Below are positions 1 to 9,540 of a DNA stretch of 64,000 bases, piece after piece. Position 1 is the first letter of the stretch. Every line of letters starts with the position of its first letter. The notes below the pieces were generated by a model. The model was not told the DNA's origin. It was given only the letters and a program-made list of their open reading frames with translations, and did not search any database. The translations under genes and the position numbers were made by a program. This DNA comes from Cytobacillus firmus DS1 (GTDB taxonomy: Bacteria > Bacillota > Bacilli > Bacillales > Cytobacillaceae): assembly GCF_000565285.1 (NCBI RefSeq), contig NZ_APVL01000001.1, positions 372,001-436,000 of the forward strand. The letters run 5' to 3'.

Positions 1-58
1 CAACCGCCAAATCCAGAACATTTCCCTTTAGGGCGAATTTTTTAAACTCATTCCACAT
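1..58 (-). CDS. mscL: MscL large-conductance mechanosensitive channel, N-terminal end only
   Basis: The first 19 codons of a gene on the minus strand are present; the rest lies outside the window. The translated start (MWNEFKKFALKGNVLDLAV) is the typical MscL N-terminus, a short amphipathic helix followed by the start of the first membrane helix. MscL forms the pentameric channel that opens under membrane tension to release solutes on hypo-osmotic shock. A ribosome binding site (AAAGGTG) precedes the ATG. It is transcribed divergently from queF. Confidence 0.85.
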   Translation of the reverse strand, partial: MWNEFKKFALKGNVLDLAV

Positions 59-134
59 AACAAGTCACCTTTCTTTGAAAATTACCGTTATTATACTATG
101 AAGAATGTATGAAAACCAGATAAGCAAGCCCCTA

Positions 135-163
135 TTGACAGGAACAGGCTTTTTCTCTATAGT
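135..163 (+). promoter_or_regulatory. Sigma-A promoter of queF leader
   Basis: A perfect TTGACA (135-140) is followed after exactly 17 bases by TATAGT (158-163). It lies about 40 bases upstream of the preQ1 aptamer and would drive the riboswitch leader and queF. Confidence 0.8.
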
Positions 164-203
164 AACTATGACAATTCTATTTCTATCATTCCCGTGTTAT
201 CGG

Positions 204-293
204 GAGAGGTTCATAGCTTCACCCTCTATAAAAAACTATGGCTTTGATTATAATAATCAACCATATCCAAGAGAGGATATGGTTTTATTTTTT
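204..293 (+). promoter_or_regulatory. preQ1-I riboswitch with transcription terminator
   Basis: Positions 205-239 match the preQ1 class I aptamer: an AGAGG/CCTCT stem, a loop containing TTCATAGC, and the A-rich tail CTATAAAAAACTA that folds back as a pseudoknot. Downstream, AACCATATCC (259-268) pairs with GGATATGGTT (275-284) followed by a T-rich tract, an intrinsic terminator. The expected behaviour is termination when preQ1 is bound, lowering expression of queF, a preQ1 biosynthesis gene. This structure also explains why the short open frame across 105-341 should not be called a gene. Confidence 0.93.
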
Positions 294-356
294 CAAGCTG
301 TACTTTTTGGACCTCTCTTTAGGATCAGCGGGATCATATAAAGGGAGGCTATTTTT

Positions 357-854
357 ATGTCAGGAAGAAAAGATGAGGAATTAACGGATATTACATTATT
401 GGGAAATCAGGGGACTAAATATCTTTTTGAATATGCTCCTGAGATTCTGGAAGCTTTTGATAATAAGCATCCAAACCGCGATTATTTTGTAAAGTTTAAT
501 TGTCCTGAGTTTACCAGCCTTTGCCCGAAAACAGGCCAGCCGGATTTTGCGACCATCTATATCAGCTATATTCCGGATCAAAAGATGGTAGAGAGCAAAT
601 CATTAAAGCTATATCTTTTCAGCTTCAGAAATCATGGCGATTTCCATGAGGACTGCATGAACATCATTATGAATGATCTTATTGAATTAATGGATCCCCG
701 CTATATTGAGGTTTGGGGCAAATTTACACCACGTGGCGGAATCTCCATCGATCCATATTGCAACTACGGAAAGCCCGGGACGAAATATGAAAAAATGGCA
801 GATTACCGCTTGATGAACCATGACCTTTACCCGGAGACAATTGACAATCGCTAA
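357..854 (+). CDS. queF: NADPH-dependent 7-cyano-7-deazaguanine reductase QueF
   Basis: QueF reduces the nitrile of preQ0 to the aminomethyl group of preQ1 with two NADPH, the last free-base step of queuosine biosynthesis before insertion into tRNA. The 165-residue length fits the short unimodular QueF of Bacillus. The [11 protein letters not shown] segment holds the catalytic Cys that forms the thioimide with preQ0 and the following Asp. The ATG follows a good AAAGGGAGG site. Other queuosine genes (queCDE) are not adjacent, unlike in B. subtilis, so queF here is a stand-alone unit under its own preQ1 riboswitch. Confidence 0.96.
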   Translation: MSGRKDEELTDITLLGNQGTKYLFEYAPEILEAFDNKHPNRDYFVKFNCPEFTSLCPKTGQPDFATIYISYIPDQKMVESKSLKLYLFSFRNHGDFHEDCMNIIMNDLIELMDPRYIEVWGKFTPRGGISIDPYCNYGKPGTKYEKMADYRLMNHDLYPETIDNR

Positions 855-893
855 GACCATAGCTTGCTTAAAGGGCGATTTTAAAATAATATC

Positions 894-921
894 AAAAAAG
901 GCAGAGCAATCTGCTTTTTTT
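894..921 (+). terminator. Terminator after queF
   Basis: GCAGA-GCAA-TCTGC hairpin with flanking A and T runs, ending in seven Ts. Confidence 0.8.
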
Positions 922-1013
922 GTTGCAGAAAATATACATAAATGGGATTATATTTAGGGAATATTCTGTACTTTTTTAAACATTACAATAAAAAAGCTCT
1001 GAAGGGGGACATA

Positions 1014-1301
1014 ATGAAGAAAAGCATAAAAAAAGATCCTCGCTTTAAAGTAGCAGAGAAAGAAGCGTGGATTGGCATTGGTCTCGTACTCTTTAATTTT
1101 ATTTGGTGGTATGGATTTGCCTATGGACTGGGGTCAGCACCTGCCGATGAGTATACATTCATAATGGGACTGCCTGCCTGGTTTTTCTGGAGCTGTGCAG
1201 CCGGATTTGTCGTCATGGTGATACTGGTATCTGCAGCTGTTAAATTTCTGTTTAAGGAAGTTCCGTTCGAAGAAAACGGGGAAGGGGGAGAATCCGAATG
1301 A
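1014..1301 (+). CDS. YhdT family (DUF997) small membrane protein
   Basis: This 95-residue protein has two predicted membrane helices (about residues 20-40 and 55-78) and a charged C-terminus. The start is the ATG at 1014, seven bases or fewer after GAAGGGGGA; an upstream in-frame ATG at 942 lacks a ribosome binding site. YhdT proteins are almost always encoded immediately upstream of panF, and here the stop overlaps the panF ATG (ATGA), so the two are translationally coupled. The precise role is unknown; it is probably an accessory subunit of the pantothenate symporter. Confidence 0.85.
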   Translation: MKKSIKKDPRFKVAEKEAWIGIGLVLFNFIWWYGFAYGLGSAPADEYTFIMGLPAWFFWSCAAGFVVMVILVSAAVKFLFKEVPFEENGEGGESE

Positions 1302-2740
1302 ACTGGCAGGTTATTGCTCCTCTTATCTTCTTTTTAATCATTATTTTTCTGGTGGGCTTATGGTCCAGCAGAAAGATTGATACCGGCAGTTCGTTTCTGC
1401 AGGATTATTTTCTTGGAGGAAGGCAGCTGGGCGGTTTTATTCTGGCCATGACGATGATTGCCACCTACGGAAGTGCCAGCAGTTTCATTGGGGGTCCTGG
1501 TGTTGCATACACACAGGGGCTTGGATGGGTACTGCTTGCCATGTCACAGGTTGTTACTGGTTATTTCGTCCTCATGGTACTTGGGAAAAAGTTTGCGATT
1601 ACAGCCAGAAAGTATAATGCTGTAACACTCATCGATTTTCTGAAAGAAAGATACGACAGCAAATGGGTTGTCTGGCTATCCTCCCTCAGCATCATTATTT
1701 TCCTGTTTTCCGCCATGGCTGCTCAATGGGTTGGCGGAGCAAGATTAATTGAGTCACTGACAGGATTAAGCTATTTATCTGCTTTATTCATTTTTGCTGC
1801 TTCTGTCATGGTTTACGTAGTGATCGGAGGCTTCCGTGCCGTTGCCGTAACGGATGCTGTCCAGGGAGGGATTATGTTCATGGGCACCATGATTCTTCTG
1901 GTTGCTGTCATTGTGGCAGGTGGAGGGATACCGAATATTATCAGTGATCTGTCTTCAGAAAACCCGAATCTGATTACACCGTTTGGCTTTGATGGCGGAT
2001 TGACCCCTCTATATGTATCCTCATTCTGGATTTTGGTGGGAGTTGGGGTTGTAGGTCTTCCTCAGGTTGCGGTAAGGGCCATGTCTTATAAAAATGCCAG
2101 AGCCATGCATAGGGCCATTATCATCGGAACAATAGTGGTCGGCTTTATCATGCTAGGCATGCATTTAATCGGTGTGTTTGCCCGGCCGATTCTTCCCGGA
2201 ATTGAGGTGGGGGATAAAGTTATGCCGATGATTGCCATGGAAGTCCTTCCACCATGGCTTGCAGGAATTGTGCTGGCTGCACCGATGGCTGCCATTATGT
2301 CAACCGTGGATTCCCTGCTCCTTCTGGTCAGCTCGGCGATTGTTAAAGATGTGTATATTAATTACATTAAACCTGATGCTGAAGAAAGCACGATTAAGAA
2401 AATGAGTTTTGCAGTCACAGCCCTGCTGGGGACTCTCGTATGCATCATGGCGCTCAGTCCGCCCGATTTGCTGATCTGGCTGAATCTCTTTTCTTTCGGA
2501 GGACTGGAAGCAGCATTCATATGGCCTGTTGTGCTGGGCCTTTATTGGGCGAAGGGAAATAAATATGGTGCAGTGGCCTCCATGATAACCGGAACGGCTT
2601 CCTATATTTTATTCCATACTTTTTATCCCAATGCTTTTGGCATGAATACAGTCGTATTGCCTATTGCTTTATCACTGGCATCTTATGTAACTGTAAGTCT
2701 ATTTACCGAAAAATCAGCATCTGCAGCAGCAGAAATTTAA
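1298..2740 (+). CDS. panF: Sodium/pantothenate symporter PanF
   Basis: A 480-residue member of the sodium:solute symporter (SSS) family with about 12-13 membrane helices along its whole length. It imports pantothenate, the precursor of coenzyme A, coupled to sodium. The N-terminal FLGGRQLGGF and ATYGSASSFIGGPG segments are characteristic of PanF rather than of proline (PutP) symporters, and the yhdT gene immediately upstream is the usual partner. The start overlaps the yhdT stop by four bases. Confidence 0.92.
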   Translation: MNWQVIAPLIFFLIIIFLVGLWSSRKIDTGSSFLQDYFLGGRQLGGFILAMTMIATYGSASSFIGGPGVAYTQGLGWVLLAMSQVVTGYFVLMVLGKKFAITARKYNAVTLIDFLKERYDSKWVVWLSSLSIIIFLFSAMAAQWVGGARLIESLTGLSYLSALFIFAASVMVYVVIGGFRAVAVTDAVQGGIMFMGTMILLVAVIVAGGGIPNIISDLSSENPNLITPFGFDGGLTPLYVSSFWILVGVGVVGLPQVAVRAMSYKNARAMHRAIIIGTIVVGFIMLGMHLIGVFARPILPGIEVGDKVMPMIAMEVLPPWLAGIVLAAPMAAIMSTVDSLLLLVSSAIVKDVYINYIKPDAEESTIKKMSFAVTALLGTLVCIMALSPPDLLIWLNLFSFGGLEAAFIWPVVLGLYWAKGNKYGAVASMITGTASYILFHTFYPNAFGMNTVVLPIALSLASYVTVSLFTEKSASAAAEI

Positions 2741-2744
2741 GCAA

Positions 2745-2776
2745 GAGGCTCCGGAGAGTTTTTCCGGGGCCTCTCG
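2745..2776 (+). terminator. Hairpin after panF, weak terminator
   Basis: GAGGCTCCGGA pairs with TCCGGGGCCTC (one G-U pair) around a short loop. There is no strong T tract after it, so termination efficiency is uncertain. Confidence 0.5.
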
Positions 2777-3012
2777 TATTAACCTGAAAAATGCATATAG
2801 ATAGGGCCCTCGGCACTTTATTCAAACGTTTGATTGAAGCAGGAGAAGAGTCATATATAAAGGATGAGGGAGGAAATCCATGTTTTTGTAAAAAAATGAG
2901 CATATTGATAGGTTTGTAGAAACGATCCCTATTTGTTACACTTAATTAGTTGAAACGTAATTGTAACATTTGACTTTAAATGGAAATGTTTTTTAACATT
3001 AGGGAGAATATA

Positions 3013-4206
3013 ATGAAAAATTTTATAAATATGATTATGATTGCCATGCTATCATCGGTTATAGCAGGCTGCTCAAGTGAAATAAATGCATCTTTAAATA
3101 CAGAAGAAATAAAGCTTGAAAAAGAAGATAAAGTGGAAGCAGAAAATAATATATCTGTACAAGAGGATGGAAAAGAGAAAAAAGATACAGTTTGGCTTGA
3201 ACGCAAGTCACTATTCCAGTTTGACGCAACGGACGGGAAAATGAAATATACTGTTTATCTTTTTTCGGAAGACGAAAGAAGAACCATTCTGGAAGAGGAC
3301 AGTGCAAAAGGAAAGAAAGGCGATTCTTATTTTACAGGACATTATTCAGTTTTCCTGGCTGAGAAAGGCGCAAAAGAGGCTTATAAACAAGCAGCTCTAA
3401 ATGACAGTTCTGAAATGTCCTTTAATCCTTCAAAGGAACAGGTGTACACACAGAAAATGAGGAACAAAACCATCATCTCGATCTTTCAGTCCAAGGGGGA
3501 AAATTTAGTTAAGGGCCGGCTGCTGGGGATTAAAGATGGAGAAGTGAAAAGAATCAGCTCGGAAAAAGACATGACCACTACCCCCAAAGCGAAAATAAAA
3601 AATATTAATCAAAAGTATCTTCAAACTGCCCAAAATAAGAATGATGGATGGGTTGTTTCAACATGGCTCTTTAATGAGGAAACCCATTCAGTGAGCCTGC
3701 ACGACAGAATCGAGCTTTCCAAAGAAGATCAATCTGATATCGAATGGATGAATCTGTGGCTGAAAAAGGAAGCCCTTTACTATCCTTTTAAAAACCTGGC
3801 ACTCAGTGGGGATGCCATTGAAAAAGCAAAACAGGGAATCCCGCTCGGAAGTCCATTTCCGATTGGCACAAACATATCTGAAATTAAAAAGTCAGATCCC
3901 AACTTTGTTGAAGAGGGGTTTGAAGATGGCAGTCCTTTTGTGATGTATCCGGAAATCACCTATTATTTTGAACGGGAAACCGGGAACGTAACAGCTATTT
4001 CCATTCCTGGACAGCGGGTGAGAACGTCAATGGACGAGATTACTGCAATGTTTGGCACTCCAGCGGAGGTTAGGGAAGAGAAGCTGTCAGGTGAAACCAT
4101 CTCCACCTACCCGGCAGATAAATATTCCGTTGATATGATTTCTGATTTAGAAGGAAACGTTAGTGAAATCGTATTAAGGAAAACAAAAAATCATGCGGGT
4201 CAATGA
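3013..4206 (+). CDS. Lipoprotein with DUF4309-like C-terminal domain
   Basis: A 397-residue secreted lipoprotein. The N-terminus has a short hydrophobic signal ending in the lipobox VIAGC, so Cys-19 or so should be diacylated and anchored to the outer face of the membrane. A charged linker of about 45 residues follows, then a middle region without recognised motifs, and a C-terminal stretch (about residues 275-395, starting GIPLGSPFPIGTNISEI) resembling the DUF4309 domain of B. subtilis YjgB-type proteins. The ATG at 3013 follows AGGGAGAATAT; an upstream ATG at 2980 would put extra charged residues before the signal. Function unknown. Confidence 0.7.
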   Translation: MKNFINMIMIAMLSSVIAGCSSEINASLNTEEIKLEKEDKVEAENNISVQEDGKEKKDTVWLERKSLFQFDATDGKMKYTVYLFSEDERRTILEEDSAKGKKGDSYFTGHYSVFLAEKGAKEAYKQAALNDSSEMSFNPSKEQVYTQKMRNKTIISIFQSKGENLVKGRLLGIKDGEVKRISSEKDMTTTPKAKIKNINQKYLQTAQNKNDGWVVSTWLFNEETHSVSLHDRIELSKEDQSDIEWMNLWLKKEALYYPFKNLALSGDAIEKAKQGIPLGSPFPIGTNISEIKKSDPNFVEEGFEDGSPFVMYPEITYYFERETGNVTAISIPGQRVRTSMDEITAMFGTPAEVREEKLSGETISTYPADKYSVDMISDLEGNVSEIVLRKTKNHAGQ

Positions 4207-4222
4207 CCGCATGATTTTTTTG
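4187..4222 (+). terminator. Terminator overlapping the lipoprotein stop
   Basis: AAATCATGCGGT pairs with ACCGCATGATTT followed by a T run; the hairpin includes the last codons of the lipoprotein gene. Confidence 0.85.
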
Positions 4223-4240
4223 TAGAATAAGAAAACATTA

Positions 4241-4620
4241 GACTTTGAACTTCGAGAACTGTCTAGCTCCGGCGCCTACCCCCTCGAGGTCACAAGCTTG
4301 TCTTGTTTCGGCTCCTAGGGACTCGGGATCATAAGCCGTTTCCTTTCAGAAGGAAAAACGCCTTCTTACAGGAACCGTCTTATGCCTGTCGTCCCTGGGC
4401 AGTCGCCTTCACATTTCGAGCAATCCTCCCCAAAAGGCAAAGAACGCCTTTCCGGGAGGACCGTCTTGTGCTTGAGGCCCACAGGACAGGGAAGGCTTCG
4501 TCAGCAAAACATCGCACGACCGAAAGCGACAGCTTTTGGGAGGATGTGGGTCATGCAGACGTTGCCATAGGACGTGGCGTTCTTAGTCTGCGTTCCTTCG
4601 TGGGCAAGGCGCCTCCGCTT
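4241..4620 (+). repeat. Family-1 dispersed repeat, long composite copy
   Basis: The stretch begins with the family-1 core (CTGTCTAGCTCC, CGCCTACCCCCTCGAGGTCA) also found at 14780, 20711 and inverted at 36991 and 44757. It is about 380 bases instead of 140-160 and contains extra modules: a second CTTGTCTTG block, a CAATCCTCCCCAAAAGG hairpin arm with its GGGAGGACCG partner, and a GTCGTCCCTGGGCAG insertion. It ends flush against the stop codon of the aminopeptidase gene. Short open frames inside it are not genes. Confidence 0.8.
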
Positions 4621-5853
4621 TTAAAATGCCCAATCACCTTTTCTGAATACAGGTTCAGCTTTGTCGTCTTCAGTGATTCCGTCGATATCCATTTCAGCGG
4701 AACCGATCATGAAATCAACATGTGTTAAGCTTTCGTTCAAGCCGTTTTCAGCCAGTTCTTCACTGGACATTTTCTTGCCGCCTTCAATACAGAATGCATA
4801 CGCACTGCCGATGGCAAGGTGGTTTGAAGCATTTTCGTCAAATAAAGTATTATAGAAAAGCAGATTGGACTGTGAAATTGGCGAGTTGAAAGGAACCAGG
4901 GCCACTTCACCAAGATAGTGGGAGCCTTCATCTGTCTCAACAAGCTGCTTAAGGATTTCTTCTCCTTCTTCGGCCTTCACATCGACAATGCGGCCGTTTT
5001 CAAATGTCAGGCTGAAATTGTCGATGATATTTCCGCCATAACTTAAAGGCTTTGTGCTGGAAACAGTGCCGTTAACACCTGTCTTGTAAGGTACCGTAAA
5101 CACTTCTTCAGTCGGCATGTTCGCCATGAATTCGTGTCCCTGTTCATTCACACTGCCTGCCCCGACCCATAAATGGCCTTTGGGAAGCTCGATTGTCAGG
5201 TCTGTGCCTGGAGCTTTATAATGAAGCTTCTGATATCGCTTGCTGTTTAAATAATCCACTTTTTCATGAAGTGTTTTGTCATGCTTTTTCCAGGCTTCAA
5301 CCGGGTTATCCAGATCAGCGCGAGTGGCTTTGAAAATAGCGTCCCAAAGCATTTCAACTCTGGATTCCTCAGGAGCTTCAGGGAATACCATGTTTGCCCA
5401 TGCTTGAGAAGGCGCTGCTATAACTGTCCAGCTCACTTTATCAGATTGAATGAATTTACGGTATTTTGCAAGCGCCTGTCCGGATGCTTTCTGGAAGCTT
5501 GCGATTCGTTCTGATTTCACACCTTTCAGCAAATCAGGGCTTGCTGAAACGATTGACATGAATGCCGCACCCTTCTCAGCTAAATCTTCGACTTCCTTCG
5601 CACGCCATTCCGGGTATTCCGAGAAAGACTCATCCGGTGCCAAATCGTACTTCGTGCGTGTGACCGCATCATCGCTCCAGTTCACAACTACGTTATGAGC
5701 TCCTGCTTCATATGCCTTTTTAACAATTGTTCGAACCAGTTCAGCTGCATCAAGCGTTGTGTTAATAACAAGTGTCTGACCCTTTTGTACATTTACGCCG
5801 ACCTTCACCGCAAGCTCTGCGTATTTCTCTAAATTCGTTTGAAATTGACTCAT
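4621..5853 (-). CDS. ampS: M29 family aminopeptidase (AmpS/PepS type)
   Basis: A 410-residue cytoplasmic metallo-aminopeptidase that removes N-terminal residues from peptides. The whole length matches the M29 (thermophilic aminopeptidase T/AmpS) family; likely metal ligands are seen in MPTEEVF, GEVALVP, NHLAIGSAY and THVDFM, matching the Glu/Glu/His/Tyr/His/Asp set of the family. I place the start at the ATG at 5853 (MSQFQTNLEKYA), which follows AAAGGAGAA; the upstream in-frame ATG gives 12 extra residues not typical of the family. A family-1 repeat abuts the 3' end with no separate terminator. Confidence 0.92.
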   Translation of the reverse strand: MSQFQTNLEKYAELAVKVGVNVQKGQTLVINTTLDAAELVRTIVKKAYEAGAHNVVVNWSDDAVTRTKYDLAPDESFSEYPEWRAKEVEDLAEKGAAFMSIVSASPDLLKGVKSERIASFQKASGQALAKYRKFIQSDKVSWTVIAAPSQAWANMVFPEAPEESRVEMLWDAIFKATRADLDNPVEAWKKHDKTLHEKVDYLNSKRYQKLHYKAPGTDLTIELPKGHLWVGAGSVNEQGHEFMANMPTEEVFTVPYKTGVNGTVSSTKPLSYGGNIIDNFSLTFENGRIVDVKAEEGEEILKQLVETDEGSHYLGEVALVPFNSPISQSNLLFYNTLFDENASNHLAIGSAYAFCIEGGKKMSSEELAENGLNESLTHVDFMIGSAEMDIDGITEDDKAEPVFRKGDWAF

Positions 5854-5977
5854 TATGTATTCTCCTTTTGTCAGAATCTTCATTTTCATTGTAGCTGTTC
5901 TGTCCGGAAAAAGAAACTTATTGAACTGAAAATCGTGCCAGGAAACCCTGGCTCTCCATCTATTGACGGATACATAA

Positions 5978-6009
5978 TTAAAAAGGAACCTTATACAGAT
6001 TCCTTTTTA
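5978..6009 (-). terminator. Terminator of MFS gene
   Basis: Read on the minus strand, AAAAAGGAA and TTCCTTTTT form a hairpin overlapping the end of the MFS gene and run into Ts. Confidence 0.65.
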
Positions 6010-7271
6010 GTGTGGAATGCATTATTTCTTTCAGGCAAAGCAAACATCAGCCAATACAAAAACGCACTTACAACAGCCAGCAGCGCCAGTATAAAGAATG
6101 TCCAGTCATATCCGATCCAGACTGTAAGCGGTATGGAGATAGGCGCAATGGTTTTCCCGACTGTAAATCGAAGGGAGGCAGCTGCAAAGTACTGACCCCG
6201 CATATGATCGGGAGCAATCTTTGATACAAAACTCTGCTGGAGGCCAGCTGTCATTAATTCGCCCATTGTGAAAACGGCCATTGCCAGAATTAATCCCCAT
6301 ATCCATTGGGTTTGTCCAAACATGATGATGGCTGCCGCATACGTAAGAGATGATAAGATAAAGACATTCCTTTCCTTGTACTTTATCATCATTTTGGTGA
6401 CAGCCACGGTAAATAAGGCGACAAGGAAGCCGTTCTCGGACAGCAGAATGCCAAAAGCCTGTTCCCCCTGAACGGTGAAGGACCAGTCCATCCATTTAAA
6501 AAGCTGCTGGTTATGAATCACTTCGTTTGTATAGACAGGTATTAACAGATCAAGCTGCATAAAGGTCTGTGCAGCCAAAACACCTGCTATGATAAAAAGG
6601 AGAAAGGTCCTGTCACTGAAGATAATGCCATAATCTTTGGTTTGCTTTAATAAAGCGTGATGCCATTTACTGTTTTCACTTGATCCATGTATCTGCGGAG
6701 GTAAAGTTTCCCTTGTCCATCGGAAAAGGATGAAAGCTAACAGAACACAGATAATGCCTGCGGCCATAAGAAGCTGAAAACGGTAATGGACATAGAAAAT
6801 GGCTCCTAAAATGGGACCGACTACAACAGCAATATTAATAGAAGTGTAAAAAATAGCAAATACCTGGCTCCTGTCTTTTTCCTCCACCACATCGGCAACC
6901 ATTGCCTGGCTTGCCGGCCAATAAAATGAGCCAAATATCCCCACAAAAGCAAAGCAGATAAAACCAAGCACGGGAGAATCCATCCAGGGTGAACTGGCAA
7001 ATCCAAAAATCATAAATGAAAGTCCCTGACCGAAAGCAGATAGAACCATCATTTTTTTGCGGCCAAAGCGGTCAGCTGTATAACCGCCCATTAAGTTGGC
7101 AAGCACGGAGAATACCTGAGAAAAAATGAGCAATAAACCAGCCTTGTCTTTTCCGAATTCATCCGCGAAATAAATCGTTAAAAACGGGAAGAACATCCAG
7201 AATGTAATATTCATAAGCGCTTCCCCAAATAACCTTACTTTTAGATTCTTATCCCAATCTTTTAATTTCAT
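5991..7271 (-). CDS. MFS transporter (drug-exporter-like)
   Basis: A 426-residue major facilitator with about 12 membrane helices. The motif GGYTADRFGRKK between helices 2 and 3 is the MFS motif A (GxxxDRxGRR/K). The central region between helices 6 and 7 is short. Sequence flavour is of the DHA-type multidrug exporters, but the substrate cannot be read from the sequence. It lies alone between two terminators on the minus strand. No dedicated regulator is adjacent. Confidence 0.85.
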   Translation of the reverse strand: MKLKDWDKNLKVRLFGEALMNITFWMFFPFLTIYFADEFGKDKAGLLLIFSQVFSVLANLMGGYTADRFGRKKMMVLSAFGQGLSFMIFGFASSPWMDSPVLGFICFAFVGIFGSFYWPASQAMVADVVEEKDRSQVFAIFYTSINIAVVVGPILGAIFYVHYRFQLLMAAGIICVLLAFILFRWTRETLPPQIHGSSENSKWHHALLKQTKDYGIIFSDRTFLLFIIAGVLAAQTFMQLDLLIPVYTNEVIHNQQLFKWMDWSFTVQGEQAFGILLSENGFLVALFTVAVTKMMIKYKERNVFILSSLTYAAAIIMFGQTQWIWGLILAMAVFTMGELMTAGLQQSFVSKIAPDHMRGQYFAAASLRFTVGKTIAPISIPLTVWIGYDWTFFILALLAVVSAFLYWLMFALPERNNAFHTKKESV

Positions 7272-7350
7272 GCTGCGTCCCCATCTTCAATCTCAGAATA
7301 ACGCTATCATACTACCAAATTCAGAAGAAACACAAGAAGACTTTTTGTTC

Positions 7351-7443
7351 AAAAAAGCCAAACCTTGATCAAGGGTTTGGCTTTTCATTTTAAGCTGTGT
7401 TGCCAGTTCATATGGAAATAGCCCTGGCAGCAGCCAGGGCTAT
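7351..7443 (-). terminator. Two hairpins terminating topB
   Basis: Immediately after the topB stop an ATAGCCCTGG/CCAGGGCTAT hairpin (7418-7443) is found; 30 bases further, AAGCCAAACCC/GGTTTGGCTT followed by Ts (7351-7386) is a good intrinsic terminator on the minus strand and, by symmetry, could also work on the plus strand. Confidence 0.75.
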
Positions 7444-7446
7444 ACA

Positions 7447-9540
7447 TTAATCTTTATCTTCCATTGCGGCCTTCAGCAAATCACCTAGGCTTGTTCCAAA
7501 GGACTCTTCCTTCTGGGTATATTTCTGAACAAGTTTTCGTTCTTCGCGTTTGTTGACTGCTTTCTTTTTGTCCTGGGCTTTCTCCACCACATTGCATGGG
7601 CGGCACTGGAAGTAGGCGCCTGCCTTGCCCTGGTGGATCTCCATTTTTTTGCGGCACTGAGGGCAGCGGCGGTTTGAAAGCTTTGGATCCTTGCGCTTTC
7701 GGAAATTACAATCCAGGTTAGAGCAGACAAGTATTTTTCCGTCCTTTGTATTCCTTTCTTTCAGGAAGGAATCACATTCCGGACATTTTGAGCCAGTGAG
7801 ATTATGGGCACGGTACGATTTGTCGCTCTTTTTAATTTCAGAAACCAATGTCCGTGTCTGCTTGCGGATGTTCTGGAGAAACTCTTTTGGATCTGCTTTT
7901 CCGCGTGCGATTTTCTCAAGCTCCTGCTCCCATTTGGCTGTCAGTTCCGGTGATTTCAGATCTTCATTCACCAGGTCCATCAGCTGTTTGCCCTTTTTAG
8001 TCGGAAACAGGCGTCCATTTTGCCTTTCAAGCGCTTCAGTCTCAAGAAGCCGTTCAATGATTTCCGCTCTAGTTGCAGGTGTTCCGAGGCTATATTTTTC
8101 CATCTGGGTCAAAATGTCAGCTTCGGAATAGCGAAGAGGCGGTTCAGTGAGCTTCGCAGCGGATTCGGCATTTTGCAGCGTAAAGCTCTGTCCTTTCGAA
8201 ATGTTCTTCAGACTCTGTTTTCCTGTTTCTTCTTCAGTATTCCGTTCAACCTTGCGATAACCGAGGTCGATAACGGCTGTTTCCCTGGCTGTGAAGGTCT
8301 CACCATTAACATCAATAGCAGCATGGATGGTTTCATACTTATACGGGTTATGGAAAATCGCCAGAAATCTGCGCAGAATTAATTCATACAGCTTGCGCTC
8401 ATCAGGAGACAAATCACCGAGATGCACACGTTCTTCTGTCGGGATAATCGCATGGTGATCGGTTACTTTTTCATTATTAAACACTCTCTTTGCCAGCACC
8501 CTGCCCTGATTCGCTAAGATAGGCTTCACTTCATCTTTATAGGAAGCAGCGATGCCATGGAGGCGATCCATCATGGTTGCTTCCATATCTTTTGTCAAAT
8601 AGCGTGAGTCTGTCCGCGGATAGGTGACAAGCTTATGCTGCTCATAAAGTTTCTGCAGTACATTCGACGTTTTCTTGGCAGAGAAGCCAAAACGTTTATT
8701 CGCATCACGCTGCAGCTCCGTCAAATCATAGGGAAGCGGCTGCGGCTCTGTTTTTTCCTTCCGGTTAATGGACTGGATAACCGCTTTTTGCCCCTTAACT
8801 TTGGAGAGGACTCCATCAGCTGCATCTCTGGAAAAGATGCGCTTTTCACCATTTTTCTCCCAGTCAGCCTGCAGGGGGCCAATGTGGGCGCGAATCGTCC
8901 AGTACTCTTTTGGAACAAATTGCTGAATCAATTTTTCCCTTTCCATAACGAGCGCCAGTGTCGGCGTCTGCACCCGGCCCGCGGATAGGGGATCCTTGTA
9001 TTTAGTCGTCAGGGCCCTTGTGACATTCAGCCCGATGAGCCAATCCGCCTCTGCCCGGCACACAGCGGATTCATACAGGTCTTCAAATTGTTTTCCGGGT
9101 TTAAGGTTTTGAAAACCGTCACGGATAGCACGGTCTGTTACAGAGGATATCCATAAGCGCTTGATTGTCTTGCGCCAGCGGATTTTCTCCAATATCCAGC
9201 GAGCGACAAGCTCCCCTTCACGGCCTGCATCTGTCGCAATGATTATTTCCTTAACATCCTTCCGCTTTGCAAGGTTTTCAATGGCTTTATACTGGTGGCT
9301 GGTCTGCTTCATCACCTTCAGGCCCATTTGGTCCGGAATAATCGGCAGATCCTCCAGGTTCCAGTTTTTATATTTGCTGTCATAATGCTCAGGCATCTTT
9401 AACTCGATTAAATGGCCAAGAGCCCAGGTGACGATATATTTATCGCCTTCCATATAGCTTTTATGAGATTGCCGGCATCCCAGCACCCGGGCAATTTCAC
9501 GGGCAACACTGGGCTTTTCGGCAAGAACAAGTGATTTCAT
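7447..9540 (-). CDS. topB: DNA topoisomerase III (type IA)
   Basis: A 697-residue type IA topoisomerase that relaxes and decatenates DNA through a covalent 5'-phosphotyrosine. The N-terminal Toprim domain is visible (LVLAEKPSVAREIA and the acidic DAGREGE), the active-site Tyr lies in LVTYPRTDSRY near residue 308, and the C-terminus has two zinc-ribbon-like clusters (CPECDSF..CSNLDCNF and CPQCRKKM..CRPCN). The start chosen is the ATG at 9540 giving MKSLVLAEKPS, preceded by AAAGGAGTT; seven more upstream codons are possible but unlike the family. It is monocistronic. Confidence 0.96.
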   Translation of the reverse strand: MKSLVLAEKPSVAREIARVLGCRQSHKSYMEGDKYIVTWALGHLIELKMPEHYDSKYKNWNLEDLPIIPDQMGLKVMKQTSHQYKAIENLAKRKDVKEIIIATDAGREGELVARWILEKIRWRKTIKRLWISSVTDRAIRDGFQNLKPGKQFEDLYESAVCRAEADWLIGLNVTRALTTKYKDPLSAGRVQTPTLALVMEREKLIQQFVPKEYWTIRAHIGPLQADWEKNGEKRIFSRDAADGVLSKVKGQKAVIQSINRKEKTEPQPLPYDLTELQRDANKRFGFSAKKTSNVLQKLYEQHKLVTYPRTDSRYLTKDMEATMMDRLHGIAASYKDEVKPILANQGRVLAKRVFNNEKVTDHHAIIPTEERVHLGDLSPDERKLYELILRRFLAIFHNPYKYETIHAAIDVNGETFTARETAVIDLGYRKVERNTEEETGKQSLKNISKGQSFTLQNAESAAKLTEPPLRYSEADILTQMEKYSLGTPATRAEIIERLLETEALERQNGRLFPTKKGKQLMDLVNEDLKSPELTAKWEQELEKIARGKADPKEFLQNIRKQTRTLVSEIKKSDKSYRAHNLTGSKCPECDSFLKERNTKDGKILVCSNLDCNFRKRKDPKLSNRRCPQCRKKMEIHQGKAGAYFQCRPCNVVEKAQDKKKAVNKREERKLVQKYTQKEESFGTSLGDLLKAAMEDKD

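Noticed and set aside
105..341. 78-codon open frame upstream of queF
   Set aside because: It covers the queF promoter, the preQ1 aptamer and its terminator, and has no ribosome binding site.
4303..4728. Open frames on the plus strand upstream of the aminopeptidase end
   Set aside because: They lie within the family-1 repeat and the antisense of the aminopeptidase gene.
5839..6195. Plus-strand frame between aminopeptidase and MFS genes
   Set aside because: It is antisense to both genes and has no start signal.
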